64,000 bases of DNA from Mesorhizobium denitrificans (GTDB lineage Bacteria; Pseudomonadota; Alphaproteobacteria; Rhizobiales; Rhizobiaceae). A model generated the notes under the pieces. That model worked only from the letters and a program-made list of their open reading frames with translations, was not told the DNA's origin and searched no databases. Positions 27,896-40,782 of the stretch are shown here, in pieces; position 1 is the first letter of the stretch; each line of letters begins with the position of its first letter. The DNA is taken from the NCBI RefSeq assembly GCF_003403035.1, contig NZ_QURN01000014.1, positions 62,001 to 126,000 of the forward strand, read 5' to 3'. Position numbers and translations under genes: made by a program.

Positions 27896-30217
27896 ATGTC
27901 CGGCGAGATCAAGCAAAAGCGCAGTGATCTGGAAGAAGCTGCTCTTTTCTTTCACAAATATCCTATTCCCGGAAAGCTGGAGATACAGGCGACAAAGCCG
28001 CTTGGAAACCAGCGTGACCTTGCCCTCGCCTACTCGCCCGGTGTCGCCGCCCCATGCCTGGAAATCCATGACAATCCCGCGCTCGCGGCCGAATACACGG
28101 CACGCGCAAATCTCGTAGGCGTAGTTTCCAACGGATCGGCAGTGCTGGGTCTGGGAAATATCGGACCACTCGCTTCCAAGCCGGTGATGGAAGGTAAAGC
28201 GGTTCTTTTCAAAAAATTTGCTGGCATCGATGTATTCGACATCGAAATCGACGCGCCAGAAATCGACACGATGGTCGGCACCGTCGCTGCGCTGGAGCCG
28301 ACCTTCGGTGGCATCAACCTTGAAGACATCAAGGCCCCGGAATGTTTCGAGGTGGAAGAACAGCTGAAGGCACGGATGAAAATTCCGGTTTTCCACGACG
28401 ATCAGCACGGAACCGCGATTATTGTTGCCGCCGCTGTGACGAACGCGCTGGAGCTTTCGGGCAAGGATTTGGCCAAGGTCAAGATCGTTAGTTCGGGCGC
28501 AGGTGCAGCGGCACTCGCTTGCCTCAACCTTCTTGTCTCGCTCGGCGCGAGCATTGAAAACATCTGGGTCACAGACCGCTTCGGCGTAGCTTACAAGGGC
28601 CGCGCCGAGGAGATGGACCGCTGGAAAGATCCTTATGTGAAGGATACGGACAAGCGCACGCTTGCAGACGTCATCGAAGGCGCTGACGTTTTTCTCGGCC
28701 TTTCGGCGGCCGGTGTTTTGAAGCCGGAATTGCTGGCAGGCATGGCGAAGCATCCGCTGATTTTGGCGCTGGCCAACCCCACGCCGGAAATCATGCCCGA
28801 AGAAGCGCGGGCCGCACGGCCCGATGCGATGATCTGTACAGGCCGTTCGGATTTTCCGAATCAAGTCAACAATGTGCTATGCTTCCCCTACATTTTCCGC
28901 GGCGCGCTGGACTGCGGCGCAAGCGCGATTAATGAGGAGATGAAGCTGGCGGCAGTGCGTGCAATCGCCGGGCTGGCGCGCGAAGAGCCTTCCGATGTCG
29001 CCGCGCGCGCCTACTCCGGCGAAACGCCGACATTCGGGCCAACCTATCTCATACCCTCGCCCTTCGATCCGCGATTGATCCTGCGCATCGCGCCAGCTGT
29101 CGCCAAGGCTGCGGCAGACTCTGGCGTAGCGACGCGCCCGATTGCCGACATGGAAGCCTATGTGGATCGGCTCACGCGCTTTGTGTTCCGCTCCGGCCTC
29201 ATCATGAAGCCGATCTTCTCGAAGGCAAAAGCCGCAGCTTCAAAACGCGTGATCTATGCCAATGGCGAGGACGAGCGTGTGCTGCGTGCTGCGCAAGTGG
29301 TTATCGAGGAAGGCATTGCCCAGCCGATCCTTATCGGGCGCCCGCATGTCATCGAGATTCGCAGCAAACGTTACGGCCTGCGCATAAAGGCTGGTACGGA
29401 TTTCGAGTTGATCAACCCGGAAGACGATCCGCGCTATCGGCACTATGTTGACGAACTGGTGGAAATAGCTGGCCATCGCGGCATTACGCCGGAAGGTGCG
29501 CGCACGATGGTTCGCACCGACAATACGGTGATTGCAGCGCTCGCACTAAGGCGCGGCGATGCTGATGCCATGATCGGCGGGCTGGAAGGCCGGTTCGAGC
29601 GGCATTTGCGCAATGTGCGGCTGATTATCGGAACCCGGCCGGGTGTACGCGACAAGGATCTGTCGGCGCTCTCGATGCTTATTTCGCAGCGCGGCGTGAC
29701 CTTTTTCACGGACACTTACGTGACGGTCGATCCGTCAGCGCAAGAAATTGCGGAAATGACGGTGCTGGCCGCTGAGGAAATCCGGCGATTCGGCATACAC
29801 CCCAAGGCTGCCCTGCTCTCGCATTCGGACTTCGGCTCCCGCGATTCGCCAAGTGCGCTGAAAATGCGTGAGGCAGCAGAGATACTGAAACGTCTCGCGC
29901 CCGATCTTGATTGCGACGGTGAAATGCACGGCGACTCGGCGCTTTCGGAAGCACAGCGCCAACGCGTCTATCCGCATTCCAAACTTAAAGGAGAGGCGAA
30001 CCTACTGGTCTTTCCGAATCTGGATTCGGCAAACATCACGCTATCAACGGCAAAGCAGATGATGGACGCACTCCACGTGGGACCGATCCTGCTCGGCACG
30101 AAAAAGCCAGCCCACATTCTCACACCGTCCGTAACGTCGCGCGGCATCGTGAACATGAGCGCGCTGGCCGTGACGGAAGCTTCTCAACAAGCGAAAGCGG
30201 TGCTGCCCGAAGCTTGA
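27896..30217 (+). CDS. maeB: NADP-dependent malic enzyme with phosphotransacetylase-like domain
   Basis: Decarboxylates malate to pyruvate. The 773-residue protein starts at ATG 27896, with GGAGGG before it. Residues 1-430 are the malic enzyme part: [30 protein letters not shown] and an NAD(P) fold [18 protein letters not shown]. Residues 440-773 resemble phosphotransacetylase; in MaeB proteins this domain is regulatory and not known to be active. It diverges from gcl with a 203-bp gap in which I see no distinct feature. Confidence 0.95.
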   Translation: MSGEIKQKRSDLEEAALFFHKYPIPGKLEIQATKPLGNQRDLALAYSPGVAAPCLEIHDNPALAAEYTARANLVGVVSNGSAVLGLGNIGPLASKPVMEGKAVLFKKFAGIDVFDIEIDAPEIDTMVGTVAALEPTFGGINLEDIKAPECFEVEEQLKARMKIPVFHDDQHGTAIIVAAAVTNALELSGKDLAKVKIVSSGAGAAALACLNLLVSLGASIENIWVTDRFGVAYKGRAEEMDRWKDPYVKDTDKRTLADVIEGADVFLGLSAAGVLKPELLAGMAKHPLILALANPTPEIMPEEARAARPDAMICTGRSDFPNQVNNVLCFPYIFRGALDCGASAINEEMKLAAVRAIAGLAREEPSDVAARAYSGETPTFGPTYLIPSPFDPRLILRIAPAVAKAAADSGVATRPIADMEAYVDRLTRFVFRSGLIMKPIFSKAKAAASKRVIYANGEDERVLRAAQVVIEEGIAQPILIGRPHVIEIRSKRYGLRIKAGTDFELINPEDDPRYRHYVDELVEIAGHRGITPEGARTMVRTDNTVIAALALRRGDADAMIGGLEGRFERHLRNVRLIIGTRPGVRDKDLSALSMLISQRGVTFFTDTYVTVDPSAQEIAEMTVLAAEEIRRFGIHPKAALLSHSDFGSRDSPSALKMREAAEILKRLAPDLDCDGEMHGDSALSEAQRQRVYPHSKLKGEANLLVFPNLDSANITLSTAKQMMDALHVGPILLGTKKPAHILTPSVTSRGIVNMSALAVTEASQQAKAVLPEA

Positions 30218-30222
30218 TTAAA

Positions 30223-30246
30223 CGCGCAAGTCTCAGGGCTTGCGCG
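30223..30246. terminator. Hairpin between maeB and gltX
   Basis: An 8-bp perfect stem (CGCGCAAG at 30223-30230 with 30239-30246) with an 8-nt loop, straddling the 15-bp gap between the convergent stops of maeB and gltX. No T-tract is seen on either side, so it is a weak candidate for a shared terminator. Confidence 0.4.
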
Positions 30247-31606
30247 CAAGCATGGCGTCGCGGCCAATCAACGGCAACAAATCAGCCAGTTCCGGCCCGG
30301 AGTCGCGCCCGGTTATCGCAAGGCGAAGCGGCGTGAAAAGCTGCTTTCCTTTGCGCCCGGTTGCCTCGCGCACTGCCGCAGTCCAAGTTTTCCATGTCGT
30401 GCGGTCCCACGGTTCCTCGGGCAGCACATTGAATGCGGCGCGCACAAAATCGAGATCGTCTTCGCCGAACAACACGGGTTCGTGCGGCCCCTCGCGAACG
30501 ATGCGCCACCAGCCAGCGGCATCCTGCAACCGATCAAGGTTTCCGCGAACGACATTCCAGAACTCTTCCGCGCGCTCGCCGGAAACGCCATGCGCACCGA
30601 GCCTATCTTGCGCATCGCGGAAATCCATCTGATGAAGGATGGTGCGATTGAGCGTCACCAACTCATCAGGATCGAACTTCGCAGCCGATTTGGAGACGGT
30701 CTTGGGGTCGAAATGCTCCGAAAGCTCAAGCATGTTGTGGCAAGCGATGACATTTTCGGACGTGCCGTGCAGCACAGCGAGCGACGCGATGGACATCGGC
30801 TCAACGCCGTCCTCGCGCAATCCGCCGAGCGACAGCGCGCCGCTGCGCTTGGAAAGTCCCTCACCGGAAGCCGTAGTGAGAAGGTTGTGGTGGCCGAATG
30901 TCGGAGGCTCTGCGCCCAGCGCCTTGAATATCTCGATCTGAACGCCGGTGTTCGTCACATGGTCATCGCCACGAATGACGTGGGTAATGCCGAGATCGAC
31001 ATCGTCCACAACTGACGGCAGGGTGTAGAGATAGGTTCCGTCCTCGCGCACCAGCACGGGATCGGAAAGCGAGGCCAGATCGACCGTCTGCTTGCCGCGA
31101 ATGATGTCGTTCCACGTAACCTTCGTTGAGCGAGGCTCAAGCGGATCAGACACAAAGTTCGGAAGCAGGAAGCGCCAATGCGGCTTGCGGCCCTCAGCCT
31201 CATATTCGGCCTTTTCCTGCTCGGTCAACGCAAGCGCCTCGCGACCGTAGACCGGTGGCATCTTGCGCGTGCGGCGAATCTTTCGGCGAAGCTCCAGCTC
31301 CTCCTCCGTTTCATAGCACGGATAGAGCAACCCCTTGGCCTTCAGCGTCTCGACCGCCTGATCGTAAACGTCGAAGCGCTGAGACTGATACTTCACATGA
31401 TCGGGGAAGATTCCGAGCCAGTGAAGATCATAAAGCGTGGCGTCAGCATATTCCTGCCGCGAGCGCTCAACGTCCGTATCATCGAAGCGCAGCACGAATT
31501 GTCCGCCGTTCTGCATGGCATAAAGCCAGTTGAACAAAGCAGTGCGCGCATTGCCAATGTGTATGTAGCCCGTCGGTGACGGTGCAAATCGAACAATAAC
31601 AGTCAT
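30233..31606 (-). CDS. gltX: Glutamyl-tRNA synthetase
   Basis: Charges tRNA-Glu, and in this group possibly tRNA-Gln too. The 457-residue protein has the class I motifs [20 protein letters not shown] (HIGN) and [15 protein letters not shown] (KMSKS-like), and the alphaproteobacterial form of the C-terminal anticodon domain. Many Alphaproteobacteria carry two GluRS genes, and a second copy is expected outside the window. It is convergent with maeB. Confidence 0.93.
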   Translation of the reverse strand: MTVIVRFAPSPTGYIHIGNARTALFNWLYAMQNGGQFVLRFDDTDVERSRQEYADATLYDLHWLGIFPDHVKYQSQRFDVYDQAVETLKAKGLLYPCYETEEELELRRKIRRTRKMPPVYGREALALTEQEKAEYEAEGRKPHWRFLLPNFVSDPLEPRSTKVTWNDIIRGKQTVDLASLSDPVLVREDGTYLYTLPSVVDDVDLGITHVIRGDDHVTNTGVQIEIFKALGAEPPTFGHHNLLTTASGEGLSKRSGALSLGGLREDGVEPMSIASLAVLHGTSENVIACHNMLELSEHFDPKTVSKSAAKFDPDELVTLNRTILHQMDFRDAQDRLGAHGVSGERAEEFWNVVRGNLDRLQDAAGWWRIVREGPHEPVLFGEDDLDFVRAAFNVLPEEPWDRTTWKTWTAAVREATGRKGKQLFTPLRLAITGRDSGPELADLLPLIGRDAMLARKP

Positions 31607-31660
31607 GGCGTTCGACTAATTCAACACAATCGTCATTGCAAGCAGACGACCGAAATCCGA

Positions 31661-32875
31661 TTAACAAGCGTTTCGGGCCCGCGCCGTTTTGGCAACATAC
31701 CAAAAGACAAGCGAGGCAAAAACGCAGTAGAGGCCCATCGCGATCAACTGGCCGGGATAAGACACGCCGATGTCGATCAAATAACCCGTGAGTCCCGGCC
31801 CTGCCGCCGAGGCGAAAACCGCCGCCGAAATACCCAGCGCGCGGATCGAACCAAGGTGTTTCAGCCCATAAAGTTCGGGCCATACGGCACCAAACAGTGT
31901 CGTGGAAAGTCCCGCAGACATGCCGACCAGCACCATGAAAGCAAACGGCGCCCAAGGCGCGGCGACGAATCCAAGCATTGCGGCGGCCATTCCGAGCGGA
32001 AGCAACACGAAAGGAAGCAGCGCCAGACCGGAAAACCGGTCGATCAACTGGCCGGACAGCAGCGTAAAAATGCTGTTGACGAATGCCCAGACGACGAACG
32101 CCGATGCGAAAATGCCCGGCGTCCATCCGCGCAGTTCAGACAGATAGACCTGATGGAAGAAAACCACCGTTACGATGAAGCCCGGCGCCATAAAGCCGAG
32201 CATGAAGAGATAAAACAGCGGATCGCGCAAAACTTCCGAGCGCGACCAGTCGCGCGCATCGACCACACGCGGATTGACCTCACCACTGCCCGGTTGCCGC
32301 TCTACAGATACAAGCGCCAACACCGCAGGTAGCGCAAACAGAGCCACGAGCGCGGCGTAAAACAGCCAACCGCCGCGCCAGCCAAGCCAACCGGCGAGCA
32401 CCGCAAAACTGCTGATCAGCACCGCTTCACCCGCATTGTGACCAAGTATCACCAAAGAAAGCGCTTTGCCGCGCTGCGCCGAAAACCAGCGCGCGGTCGC
32501 CGTATAGGCAAGGTGCGGGGACATGCCCTGCCCGAACAATCGCAGCAGATATACCGTAAGCACCAGCAGCAGGACGTGATGCGACAGCGCCATCAAAGTC
32601 GCCGCCAGCGCCAGCATCGGCAGCACGAACAACGCCACCTTTCGCGCCGGATATCGATCGACGATCTGGCCGAGATAAGGCAGCGTCAACGCGCTGCAAA
32701 GAGTGCCGATCATGTAGACCAGCCCCCACTGACCGTTTGAGAGCCCGTATTCAGCGCGCAAATAGCCGGCCGAGCCGCCCATGAACGAAGTCTGACCGAC
32801 CGTGGAAAAGAAGGTGAGCAGAAACCCACCGGCGATCCAGCGGAAATTCGATTTCAGAAAGGTCAGAAACGGCAT
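31661..32875 (-). CDS. MFS transporter
   Basis: A 404-residue inner-membrane protein with about 12 predicted helices and the MFS motif-A-like loop GQIVDRYPARKVALF after helix 2. A central loop near residues 195-215 is polar. It resembles oxalate/formate or monocarboxylate-type MFS members by overall pattern, but no substrate can be assigned. It lies between nadE and gltX, all on the minus strand, with gaps of 54-55 bp. Confidence 0.8.
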   Translation of the reverse strand: MPFLTFLKSNFRWIAGGFLLTFFSTVGQTSFMGGSAGYLRAEYGLSNGQWGLVYMIGTLCSALTLPYLGQIVDRYPARKVALFVLPMLALAATLMALSHHVLLLVLTVYLLRLFGQGMSPHLAYTATARWFSAQRGKALSLVILGHNAGEAVLISSFAVLAGWLGWRGGWLFYAALVALFALPAVLALVSVERQPGSGEVNPRVVDARDWSRSEVLRDPLFYLFMLGFMAPGFIVTVVFFHQVYLSELRGWTPGIFASAFVVWAFVNSIFTLLSGQLIDRFSGLALLPFVLLPLGMAAAMLGFVAAPWAPFAFMVLVGMSAGLSTTLFGAVWPELYGLKHLGSIRALGISAAVFASAAGPGLTGYLIDIGVSYPGQLIAMGLYCVFASLVFWYVAKTARARNAC

Positions 32876-32930
32876 GGATAAAGCCGGTCAGGAAAGAGGC
32901 AAGGTCCGGTTCAGCAGGAAATATAATAAG

Positions 32931-34607
32931 TTATACTCGATCCCTAAACCTGTTTGTAATCGGATAGCGCCGGTCACGTCCAAAATTCTTTTTGGTGATT
33001 TTCACGCCCGGCGCAGCCTGCCTGCGCTTGTACTCCGCGATATAAAGCAGATGCTCAACGCGCTCGACGGTTGCTCTGTCGAAGCCCTGCTTGACGATAT
33101 CGTCAACACCCAACTCGCCTTCAACCAGACCTTCGAGAATAGCGTCCAGCACCGGATATGGTGGCAGCGAATCCTGATCGGTCTGGTTCGGGCGGAGTTC
33201 CGCAGACGGTGCCTTGTCTATGATGTTGTGCGGTATCACCTCGCCCGAAGGGCCGAAGGCTCCGGGCGGCACATGATCATTGCGCCAGCTCGACAGCGCG
33301 TAGACCTGCATCTTGTAAAGGTCTTTGATGGGATTGAAGCCACCATTCATGTCGCCATAGAGCGTGGCGTAGCCCACTGACATTTCCGATTTGTTGCCGG
33401 TCGTGACAACCATTGAACCGAACTTGTTGGAAACCGCCATCAGGATCGTTCCGCGCGCGCGGCTCTGGAGGTTTTCTTCGGTGATGCCTTCCTTGGTGCC
33501 CTCGAACAACGGCCCAAGCGCTTCAAGAAAGCCCCCTACCGGCTTGAAAATAGGCACAACATCATATGCACAGCCCAATGCGCGAGCGCAGTCCTCAGCA
33601 TCCTTGAGCGAGTCCTTCGACGTGTAATGATAGGGCATCATGATGCAGCGAACGCGCTCCTCGCCCAAGGCATCCACGGCAAGCGCGGCGCAAATCGCCG
33701 AGTCGATGCCGCCGGAAAGACCCAGCACCACATCCTTGAAACCGTTCTTGTTCACATAGTCGCGCAGGCCGAGCATGCAGGCGCGATAATCTGCCTCCTC
33801 GCGCTCGGGCAGCTTTGACATCGGCCCTTCTTCACAGACCCATGTTTCACCCACGCGCTTCCAGGTGGTGACGGCGGTTACATCCTCGAACTGGCTCATC
33901 TGAAACGCGAGGGATTTGTCCGCATTGATGGCAAAGGACGCGCCATCGAAAACGAGATCGTCCTGCCCACCAAGCTGGTTGGCGTACAGCATGGGCAGGC
34001 CCGTCTCGATGACTTGTTTGATGACGATCTGATGGCGGACATCGATCTTCGCGCGATAATAGGGCGAGCCGTTGGGTACGAGCAGGATTTCCGCGCCGCT
34101 TTCAGCGAGCGTTTCGCACACGTCCTGATCGCCCCAAATGTCTTCGCAAATGGGAATGCCCAGCCTGACGCCGCGAAAATTGACCGGCCCCGGCATATCC
34201 GGCCCCGGCTGGAAAACGCGCTTTTCATCAAACTCGCCATAGTTCGGCAGGTCGATCTTGTAACGCTCGGCGATGATCTTGCCGCCATCAGCAACGATAA
34301 CGGAGTTGTGCCGCCCGCTTTTGCGTTGCAGCGGCGTGCCGATAATAACCCCGGGGCCACCATCCGCCGTGTCGGCGGCAATCTCTTTGGCGGCCTTTTC
34401 GCAGGCTTTCAGGAATGCCGGGCGCACCACCAGATCTTCCGGCGGGTAGCCAGCCAGAAAGAGCTCGGTGTACAGCACGAGGTCAGCGCCGTGACGCGCA
34501 GCTTCAGCGCGTGCCTCCCGTGCTTTGGCGAGATTGCCTTTAATGTCGCCTACGGTCGGGTTGAGCTGGGCAACGGCAATGCGAAGAACATCGAGCTTCT
34601 TTGTCAT
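32931..34607 (-). CDS. nadE: Glutamine-dependent NAD+ synthetase
   Basis: Last step of NAD synthesis. The 558-residue protein starts at ATG 34607 (MTKKLDVLRIAVAQLNPTVGD); the frame extends further up but overlaps the purL start and is not coding. The N-terminal nitrilase-type glutaminase has Glu in LYTELFLAGYP, Lys in ERYKIDLPNYG and Cys in IPICEDIWGDQ. The C-terminal synthetase has the PP-loop LGLSGGIDSAICAALA (about residue 300). It is divergent from purL with a 172-bp gap. Confidence 0.95.
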   Translation of the reverse strand: MTKKLDVLRIAVAQLNPTVGDIKGNLAKAREARAEAARHGADLVLYTELFLAGYPPEDLVVRPAFLKACEKAAKEIAADTADGGPGVIIGTPLQRKSGRHNSVIVADGGKIIAERYKIDLPNYGEFDEKRVFQPGPDMPGPVNFRGVRLGIPICEDIWGDQDVCETLAESGAEILLVPNGSPYYRAKIDVRHQIVIKQVIETGLPMLYANQLGGQDDLVFDGASFAINADKSLAFQMSQFEDVTAVTTWKRVGETWVCEEGPMSKLPEREEADYRACMLGLRDYVNKNGFKDVVLGLSGGIDSAICAALAVDALGEERVRCIMMPYHYTSKDSLKDAEDCARALGCAYDVVPIFKPVGGFLEALGPLFEGTKEGITEENLQSRARGTILMAVSNKFGSMVVTTGNKSEMSVGYATLYGDMNGGFNPIKDLYKMQVYALSSWRNDHVPPGAFGPSGEVIPHNIIDKAPSAELRPNQTDQDSLPPYPVLDAILEGLVEGELGVDDIVKQGFDRATVERVEHLLYIAEYKRRQAAPGVKITKKNFGRDRRYPITNRFRDRV

Positions 34608-34779
34608 GCCCAGCGGTTTAGCCGCTGAATAAATTGCCCGCAATGGTCGCAAAGCATCGTCTGCGTATACCAAAAGGAATGAACCGCAATTCACCGGATT
34701 TTTTTCGTCTTGCCTGTGTATCCCGGCGACGCCATGCGCTATGAGCCGTCCAACTGTTGCAACGGATTCCTTGTAGGCG

Positions 34780-36987
<2,208 letters not shown>

Positions 36988-37005
36988 GCGAGACAGGCAT
37001 ACGCA

Positions 37006-37239
37006 ATGGCAATGGACGCACGCGATATCGAACGCCTCATCAAAGAAGGCATCCCAGACGCGGTTGTAACGATCCGCGATCTGGCGGGCGATGGGGACCA
37101 CTACGCTGCCGAGGTTGTGGCGGAAAGCTTTCGCGGCAAGAGTCGCGTGCAGCAGCACCAGATGGTCTACAAGGCGCTGCAGGGCAATATGGGCGGCGTG
37201 CTTCACGCACTGGCTTTGCAGACAAGCGCTCCAGAGTAA
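37006..37239 (+). CDS. BolA-family protein
   Basis: A 77-residue protein of the short BolA/IbaG type: LIKEGIPDAVVTIRDLAGDGDHYAAEVVAESFRGK with the class II-like H and the VQQHQMVYKAL helix. BolA proteins pair with CGFS monothiol glutaredoxins to bind and pass on [2Fe-2S] clusters. The partner grxD is 1 kb downstream, after an opposing gene. It lies 18 bp after purL, so the two are probably one transcript. Confidence 0.9.
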   Translation: MAMDARDIERLIKEGIPDAVVTIRDLAGDGDHYAAEVVAESFRGKSRVQQHQMVYKALQGNMGGVLHALALQTSAPE

Positions 37240-37277
37240 CGTGGCTATCGGCCGAAGTTGAAGCATCGAGGCTAATT

Positions 37278-37296
37278 ACCCCTCATCCGCCTGCCC
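37278..37296. repeat. Remnant of the palindromic intergenic repeat, copy C
   Basis: CCTCATCCGCCTGCC at 37281-37295 is identical, in reverse complement, to the outer right end of copy B (24159-24173). The inner arms and core are missing. It sits between bolA and the 3' end of the opposing gene at 37315, a likely rearrangement point. Confidence 0.55.
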
Positions 37297-37314
37297 GAAC
37301 GATGAAGTTTGCCT

Positions 37315-38097
37315 CTAACCGCCCCGGCTCTGCACAATCAGCATCGGCCCGGCTGGTTCTTCACCCCCAACCACATAGCGCGCGCCGTCATAGAGCGCGG
37401 ATATTCCGCCATCGAAAAACAGTGCATTTCGGCAGCCAAGTGCATCGCGGAATAAGCGCGCAAAGCGACCAAGACTCACCGGGCCGCGCGAGATGGCCAA
37501 CACCACCCTGCCCTTTTCGTCCACGCCCACACCGTTGCGGATATATTTCGACTGTCCGTCAGGTTCGAAGCGGCTGTGTACATCGCCATCAATAACCACC
37601 ATCGGACCAGACTGCGTGGCAACGCGCGGGCGAATATCGGCCGCGGCGTAAGCACCTGTTTCCAGCACGCCCGGCTGCCCGTCCTCGTCAATGAAGAAAA
37701 CGCCATTTGGCTTCATAAAGAAATTGCCGTCACCACTATCCGTATTCAACGCCGATAGCTCCTTGCCGTTCTCCACATACAGCCCGACCGGCGAATAATC
37801 GGCATGATACATGCCGGCATTCATCGCCATGACAAAGGGTTTGGGCAGACGGTCAAGATGCTCGTACGGTTTGCCGTCCGAACCCTTCAGTGCGAGATGA
37901 ATTGAATAATTGGAGAGATCGACCGCGCAGACGACAAAGGTATCACCTTCAAATTCCCTGTCTGAGCAAAGTGGCGGCAAGCCGGCATCCATCATTTTCT
38001 CATCAGGCCGCATTTGAGAAGTCCACCAGACCGCGCCGCCCAGAGCCAGCAAAACAAGCACTAAAACCAGCGCAAAACGCTTCCAAATCATTTTCAT
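37315..38097 (-). CDS. Membrane-anchored phosphodiester glycosidase-like protein
   Basis: The product is 260 residues from ATG 38097; ATG 38091 or GTG 38118 are also possible. It opens with a single membrane segment (residues 1-28), so the rest faces the periplasm. The body has the NAGPA/DUF2233 pattern: PFVMAMNAGMYHADYSPVGLYVENG near 95-115, NGVFF and, near the end, NALFFDGGISALYDG. Animal NAGPA cleaves GlcNAc-phosphodiester; bacterial members may act on surface or wall phosphoglycans. It runs opposite to purL-bolA and grxD and separates two genes that normally adjoin. Confidence 0.8.
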   Translation of the reverse strand: MKMIWKRFALVLVLVLLALGGAVWWTSQMRPDEKMMDAGLPPLCSDREFEGDTFVVCAVDLSNYSIHLALKGSDGKPYEHLDRLPKPFVMAMNAGMYHADYSPVGLYVENGKELSALNTDSGDGNFFMKPNGVFFIDEDGQPGVLETGAYAAADIRPRVATQSGPMVVIDGDVHSRFEPDGQSKYIRNGVGVDEKGRVVLAISRGPVSLGRFARLFRDALGCRNALFFDGGISALYDGARYVVGGEEPAGPMLIVQSRGG

Positions 38098-38236
38098 TTT
38101 TTCTGGGCTATTTCTCACAGGCCTGTTACTGGCGCAATGAACGAACTGATCCGCGCTTGTTTAGATCGACTTATAGAGTTATTTGAGCAAGAAGTTGACG
38201 CTCGCGCAATTTGGCGGGCTTGAAGAGGTTTTCACA

Positions 38237-38572
38237 ATGAGCGGCATTAGCGAATACATCGACAGCGAAGTGAAGGGCAACGAAGTGGTGCTTTTCATGA
38301 AGGGAACGCCAGGCTTTCCGCAATGCGGCTTTTCGGGTCAGGTCGTTCAGATTCTGGATTATCTCGGTGTCGACTATAAGGGCATCAATATCCTGACCTC
38401 CGGCGAGCTTCGCCAAGGGATCAAGGATTATTCGAACTGGCCGACAATTCCCCAGCTTTATGTGAAGGGTGAGTTTGTTGGCGGCTGCGATATCGTGCGC
38501 GAAATGTTCCAGTCTGGTGAACTCCAGCCATTTCTTGAAGAGAAAGGGATCAGCGTCAAGGGCGCTGCCTGA
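38237..38572 (+). CDS. grxD: Monothiol glutaredoxin, CGFS type
   Basis: A 111-residue [2Fe-2S] carrier of the Grx4/GrxD type. The active site is QCGFS with Cys30, and the glutathione site includes [19 protein letters not shown]. Start ATG 38237 follows AGAGG. It probably binds a cluster together with the BolA-family protein encoded at 37006. Two hairpins follow before the next gene. Confidence 0.95.
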   Translation: MSGISEYIDSEVKGNEVVLFMKGTPGFPQCGFSGQVVQILDYLGVDYKGINILTSGELRQGIKDYSNWPTIPQLYVKGEFVGGCDIVREMFQSGELQPFLEEKGISVKGAA

Positions 38573-38584
38573 TCTTGTTCGATC

Positions 38585-38667
38585 GGGCCGATGACCGGCC
38601 CGCATCGCATTACATCCATCCGCTCTGAGCGGCAGAAATGACAATGCGCCGGCCAACCGGCGCATTG
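38585..38667 (+). terminator. Two tandem hairpins after grxD
   Basis: The first pairs 38585-38590 with 38596-38601 (6 bp). The second pairs 38642-38652 with 38657-38667, an 11-bp perfect stem with a CCAA loop, followed by GCGTTT. Neither has a strong T-tract on the plus strand. They lie between grxD and the Bcr/CflA gene and probably mark the end of the grxD transcript. Confidence 0.5.
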
Positions 38668-38692
38668 GCGTTTGAACCATGAGGATTCGGTT

Positions 38693-39961
38693 ATGGACCA
38701 GCAACGCAACGTTCAGACGAGCGGAGCCTTCGCGATACCGCGCTGGGAATTCATTGCGATTTGTGCCGGGCTGATGGCCCTGAATGCGCTCGCAATAGAC
38801 ATCATGCTTCCCGGTTTGCAGGAAATCGGCGCCACGCTGGGCGTGACCAATGAGAACCACCGCCAATATGTGATCTCGGCCTATTTCGGCGGTATGGCGG
38901 CAGGATTGCTGTTTTATGGCCCGCTTTCAGACCGCTTCGGGCGGCGTCCGCCTTTGATGTTCGGTTTGTCTGTCTACATTCTGGCTGCGATTGGTGCCGT
39001 ATTCGCCCCGACGTTCGAGTGGCTTCTCGCGCTGCGCGTAATTCAGGGGATAGGCGCTGCTTCGACCCGTGTGATCGCTGTTTCCATGGTGCGTGACCGC
39101 TTCGGCGGACGCGCAATGGCGGAAGTCATGTCACTCATCTTCATGGTGTTCATGATCATTCCAGTGCTGGCACCGAACATTGGCCAACTCGTGATGCTCT
39201 TCTCCACCTGGCATATGATCTTTGCGGTGATGGCGACAATCGCACTGGCGATTGCCATTTGGGCATTCGTGCGCATGCCCGAAACGCAGCACCCCGAGGA
39301 TCGCCGTTCAATCGAACTGCGTTCGATTTTGCAGGGCTTTGGCATCGTTCTCTCGAACCGGGTTTCACTCGGCTACACCATTGCCTCGACAACCGTTTTC
39401 GGCGCGCTGTTCGGCTTCATTAATTCCGCTCAGCAAGTCTATGTCGGCATCTACCACCTCGGCGTCTGGTTCCCCATCGTCTTCGCCGCAATAGCCGGAA
39501 TGATGGCTGTTTCCTCCTTTTTGAACTCCCGGCTGGTGGGCAAATTCGGCATGAGGCGGCTGTCGCACAGCGCGCTGATCGGCTTCATCATTGTCAGCTC
39601 GATATGGCTTGTCTGGTCGCTGACCGGACCGGTTCCGCTGCCGGTTTTCATTGTTCTGTTTGCAGCAGCGATGTTTCAGTTCGGCTGGATCGGCTCCAAT
39701 TTCAACGCCATAGCAATGGAACCGCTCGGTCACATCGCAGGCACTGCCGCGTCGATTCAAGGGTTCATGCAAACCTTGGGCGGCGGCTTGATTGGCGCAT
39801 TCGTAGGACAGCAGTTTGACGGGACGGTTACGCCGCTGGCTGCAGGGTTTGCGGGCGTAGGGCTCGTAGGGCTGGTGATGGTGTTAATTGCCGAGCGCGG
39901 CAAGCTATTCCAGCCGCACAGCGCACCGCTGGCTCAGTCAAGCGCGATGCAAGCGCATTAA
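38693..39961 (+). CDS. Bcr/CflA-family drug efflux MFS transporter
   Basis: A 422-residue inner-membrane protein with 12 predicted helices. The N-terminal half has ALAIDIMLPGLQEIGATLGV and YGPLSDRFGRRPPLMFGL (motif A), then RVIQGIGAASTRVIAVSMVRD, all typical of the Bcr/CflA group of drug:proton antiporters. The start ATG 38693 follows GAGGA; a TTG at 38672 is in frame but lacks support. It ends in a 4-bp overlap (TTAA) with the convergent gene at 39958. Confidence 0.9.
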   Translation: MDQQRNVQTSGAFAIPRWEFIAICAGLMALNALAIDIMLPGLQEIGATLGVTNENHRQYVISAYFGGMAAGLLFYGPLSDRFGRRPPLMFGLSVYILAAIGAVFAPTFEWLLALRVIQGIGAASTRVIAVSMVRDRFGGRAMAEVMSLIFMVFMIIPVLAPNIGQLVMLFSTWHMIFAVMATIALAIAIWAFVRMPETQHPEDRRSIELRSILQGFGIVLSNRVSLGYTIASTTVFGALFGFINSAQQVYVGIYHLGVWFPIVFAAIAGMMAVSSFLNSRLVGKFGMRRLSHSALIGFIIVSSIWLVWSLTGPVPLPVFIVLFAAAMFQFGWIGSNFNAIAMEPLGHIAGTAASIQGFMQTLGGGLIGAFVGQQFDGTVTPLAAGFAGVGLVGLVMVLIAERGKLFQPHSAPLAQSSAMQAH

Positions 39962-40782
39962 TCGGCCCACAGCCCCGATCGCACGGCTTCCCAAGCGGCG
40001 CGGTCGGGCGCTACCAGCAATCCACCAGTCGTATCGCCCGGCACATAGGCGCTGCCATCGAAGCGCGCGTTGTATCCACCGGCTTCCGAGTGGATGAGCA
40101 GACCGGGCAAGTGGTCCCACGGCATAAGCTTGTTGTAGATCCCGAAGTGGCCATATCCCGAGGCCAGCAGCCGGTATTCCTGCGCCGCGCAGCGATAGCC
40201 AAACGTACCAAGCACTTTGCGGGCATTGCGCGCCAAAATGGTGCGCTCTGGCTCCTGCATATATTGCCAGCCGACATTGCCTACCATTTCACCAAGCGGC
40301 TCTGACTTGGCGACATGGATCGCCGTCTCCGAGCCACCGCCGCGCAGATGGCTTCCGCCGCCCTTGACGCCAACAACCCAGTCTTCGCCAAGCGGATCGT
40401 GAATGATGCCTGCAACCGTCTCGCCATTGACCACGACGGCCATCATCACTCCGAAAGGTGCCACACCAGCGGCGAAATTATAGGTGCCGTCTACCGGATC
40501 GAGCACGAATGCGAGCGCCGCGCCGCGCAAACCCTCCAGCACGCGCTCATCTTCTGCGTAAGCTTCTTCGCCCACTATCAGCGCATCGGGATAACGTTCA
40601 CGCAATGCCGCCGTCATGTGGCGTTCAGCGTTCACGTCAGCGTCAGTAACAACGTCGAGTGCAGAAGTTTTCTCGCGAATATCGTTAGCGGACAGGCGCC
40701 GAAAGCGCGGCATAATTTCTTTCCTGGCAGCATCGGCCATCAGCTCGCACAGCCAATCCAGATGAGATTCCGCAAATTTCAT
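39958..40782 (-). CDS. Inositol monophosphatase-family phosphatase
   Basis: A 274-residue Mg-dependent phosphatase of the IMPase fold. The metal-binding motifs are [20 protein letters not shown] and the C-terminal [15 protein letters not shown]. Some alphaproteobacterial members are histidinol-phosphatase (HisN); others act on inositol or fructose phosphates. Motifs do not settle which. It overlaps ttcA by 4 bp and probably shares its transcript. Confidence 0.88.
   Translation of the reverse strand: MKFAESHLDWLCELMADAARKEIMPRFRRLSANDIREKTSALDVVTDADVNAERHMTAALRERYPDALIVGEEAYAEDERVLEGLRGAALAFVLDPVDGTYNFAAGVAPFGVMMAVVVNGETVAGIIHDPLGEDWVVGVKGGGSHLRGGGSETAIHVAKSEPLGEMVGNVGWQYMQEPERTILARNARKVLGTFGYRCAAQEYRLLASGYGHFGIYNKLMPWDHLPGLLIHSEAGGYNARFDGSAYVPGDTTGGLLVAPDRAAWEAVRSGLWAD

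Noticed and set aside
27758-28864. 368-codon open frame on the minus strand
   Set aside because: Antisense to maeB; codon pattern follows the maeB frame.
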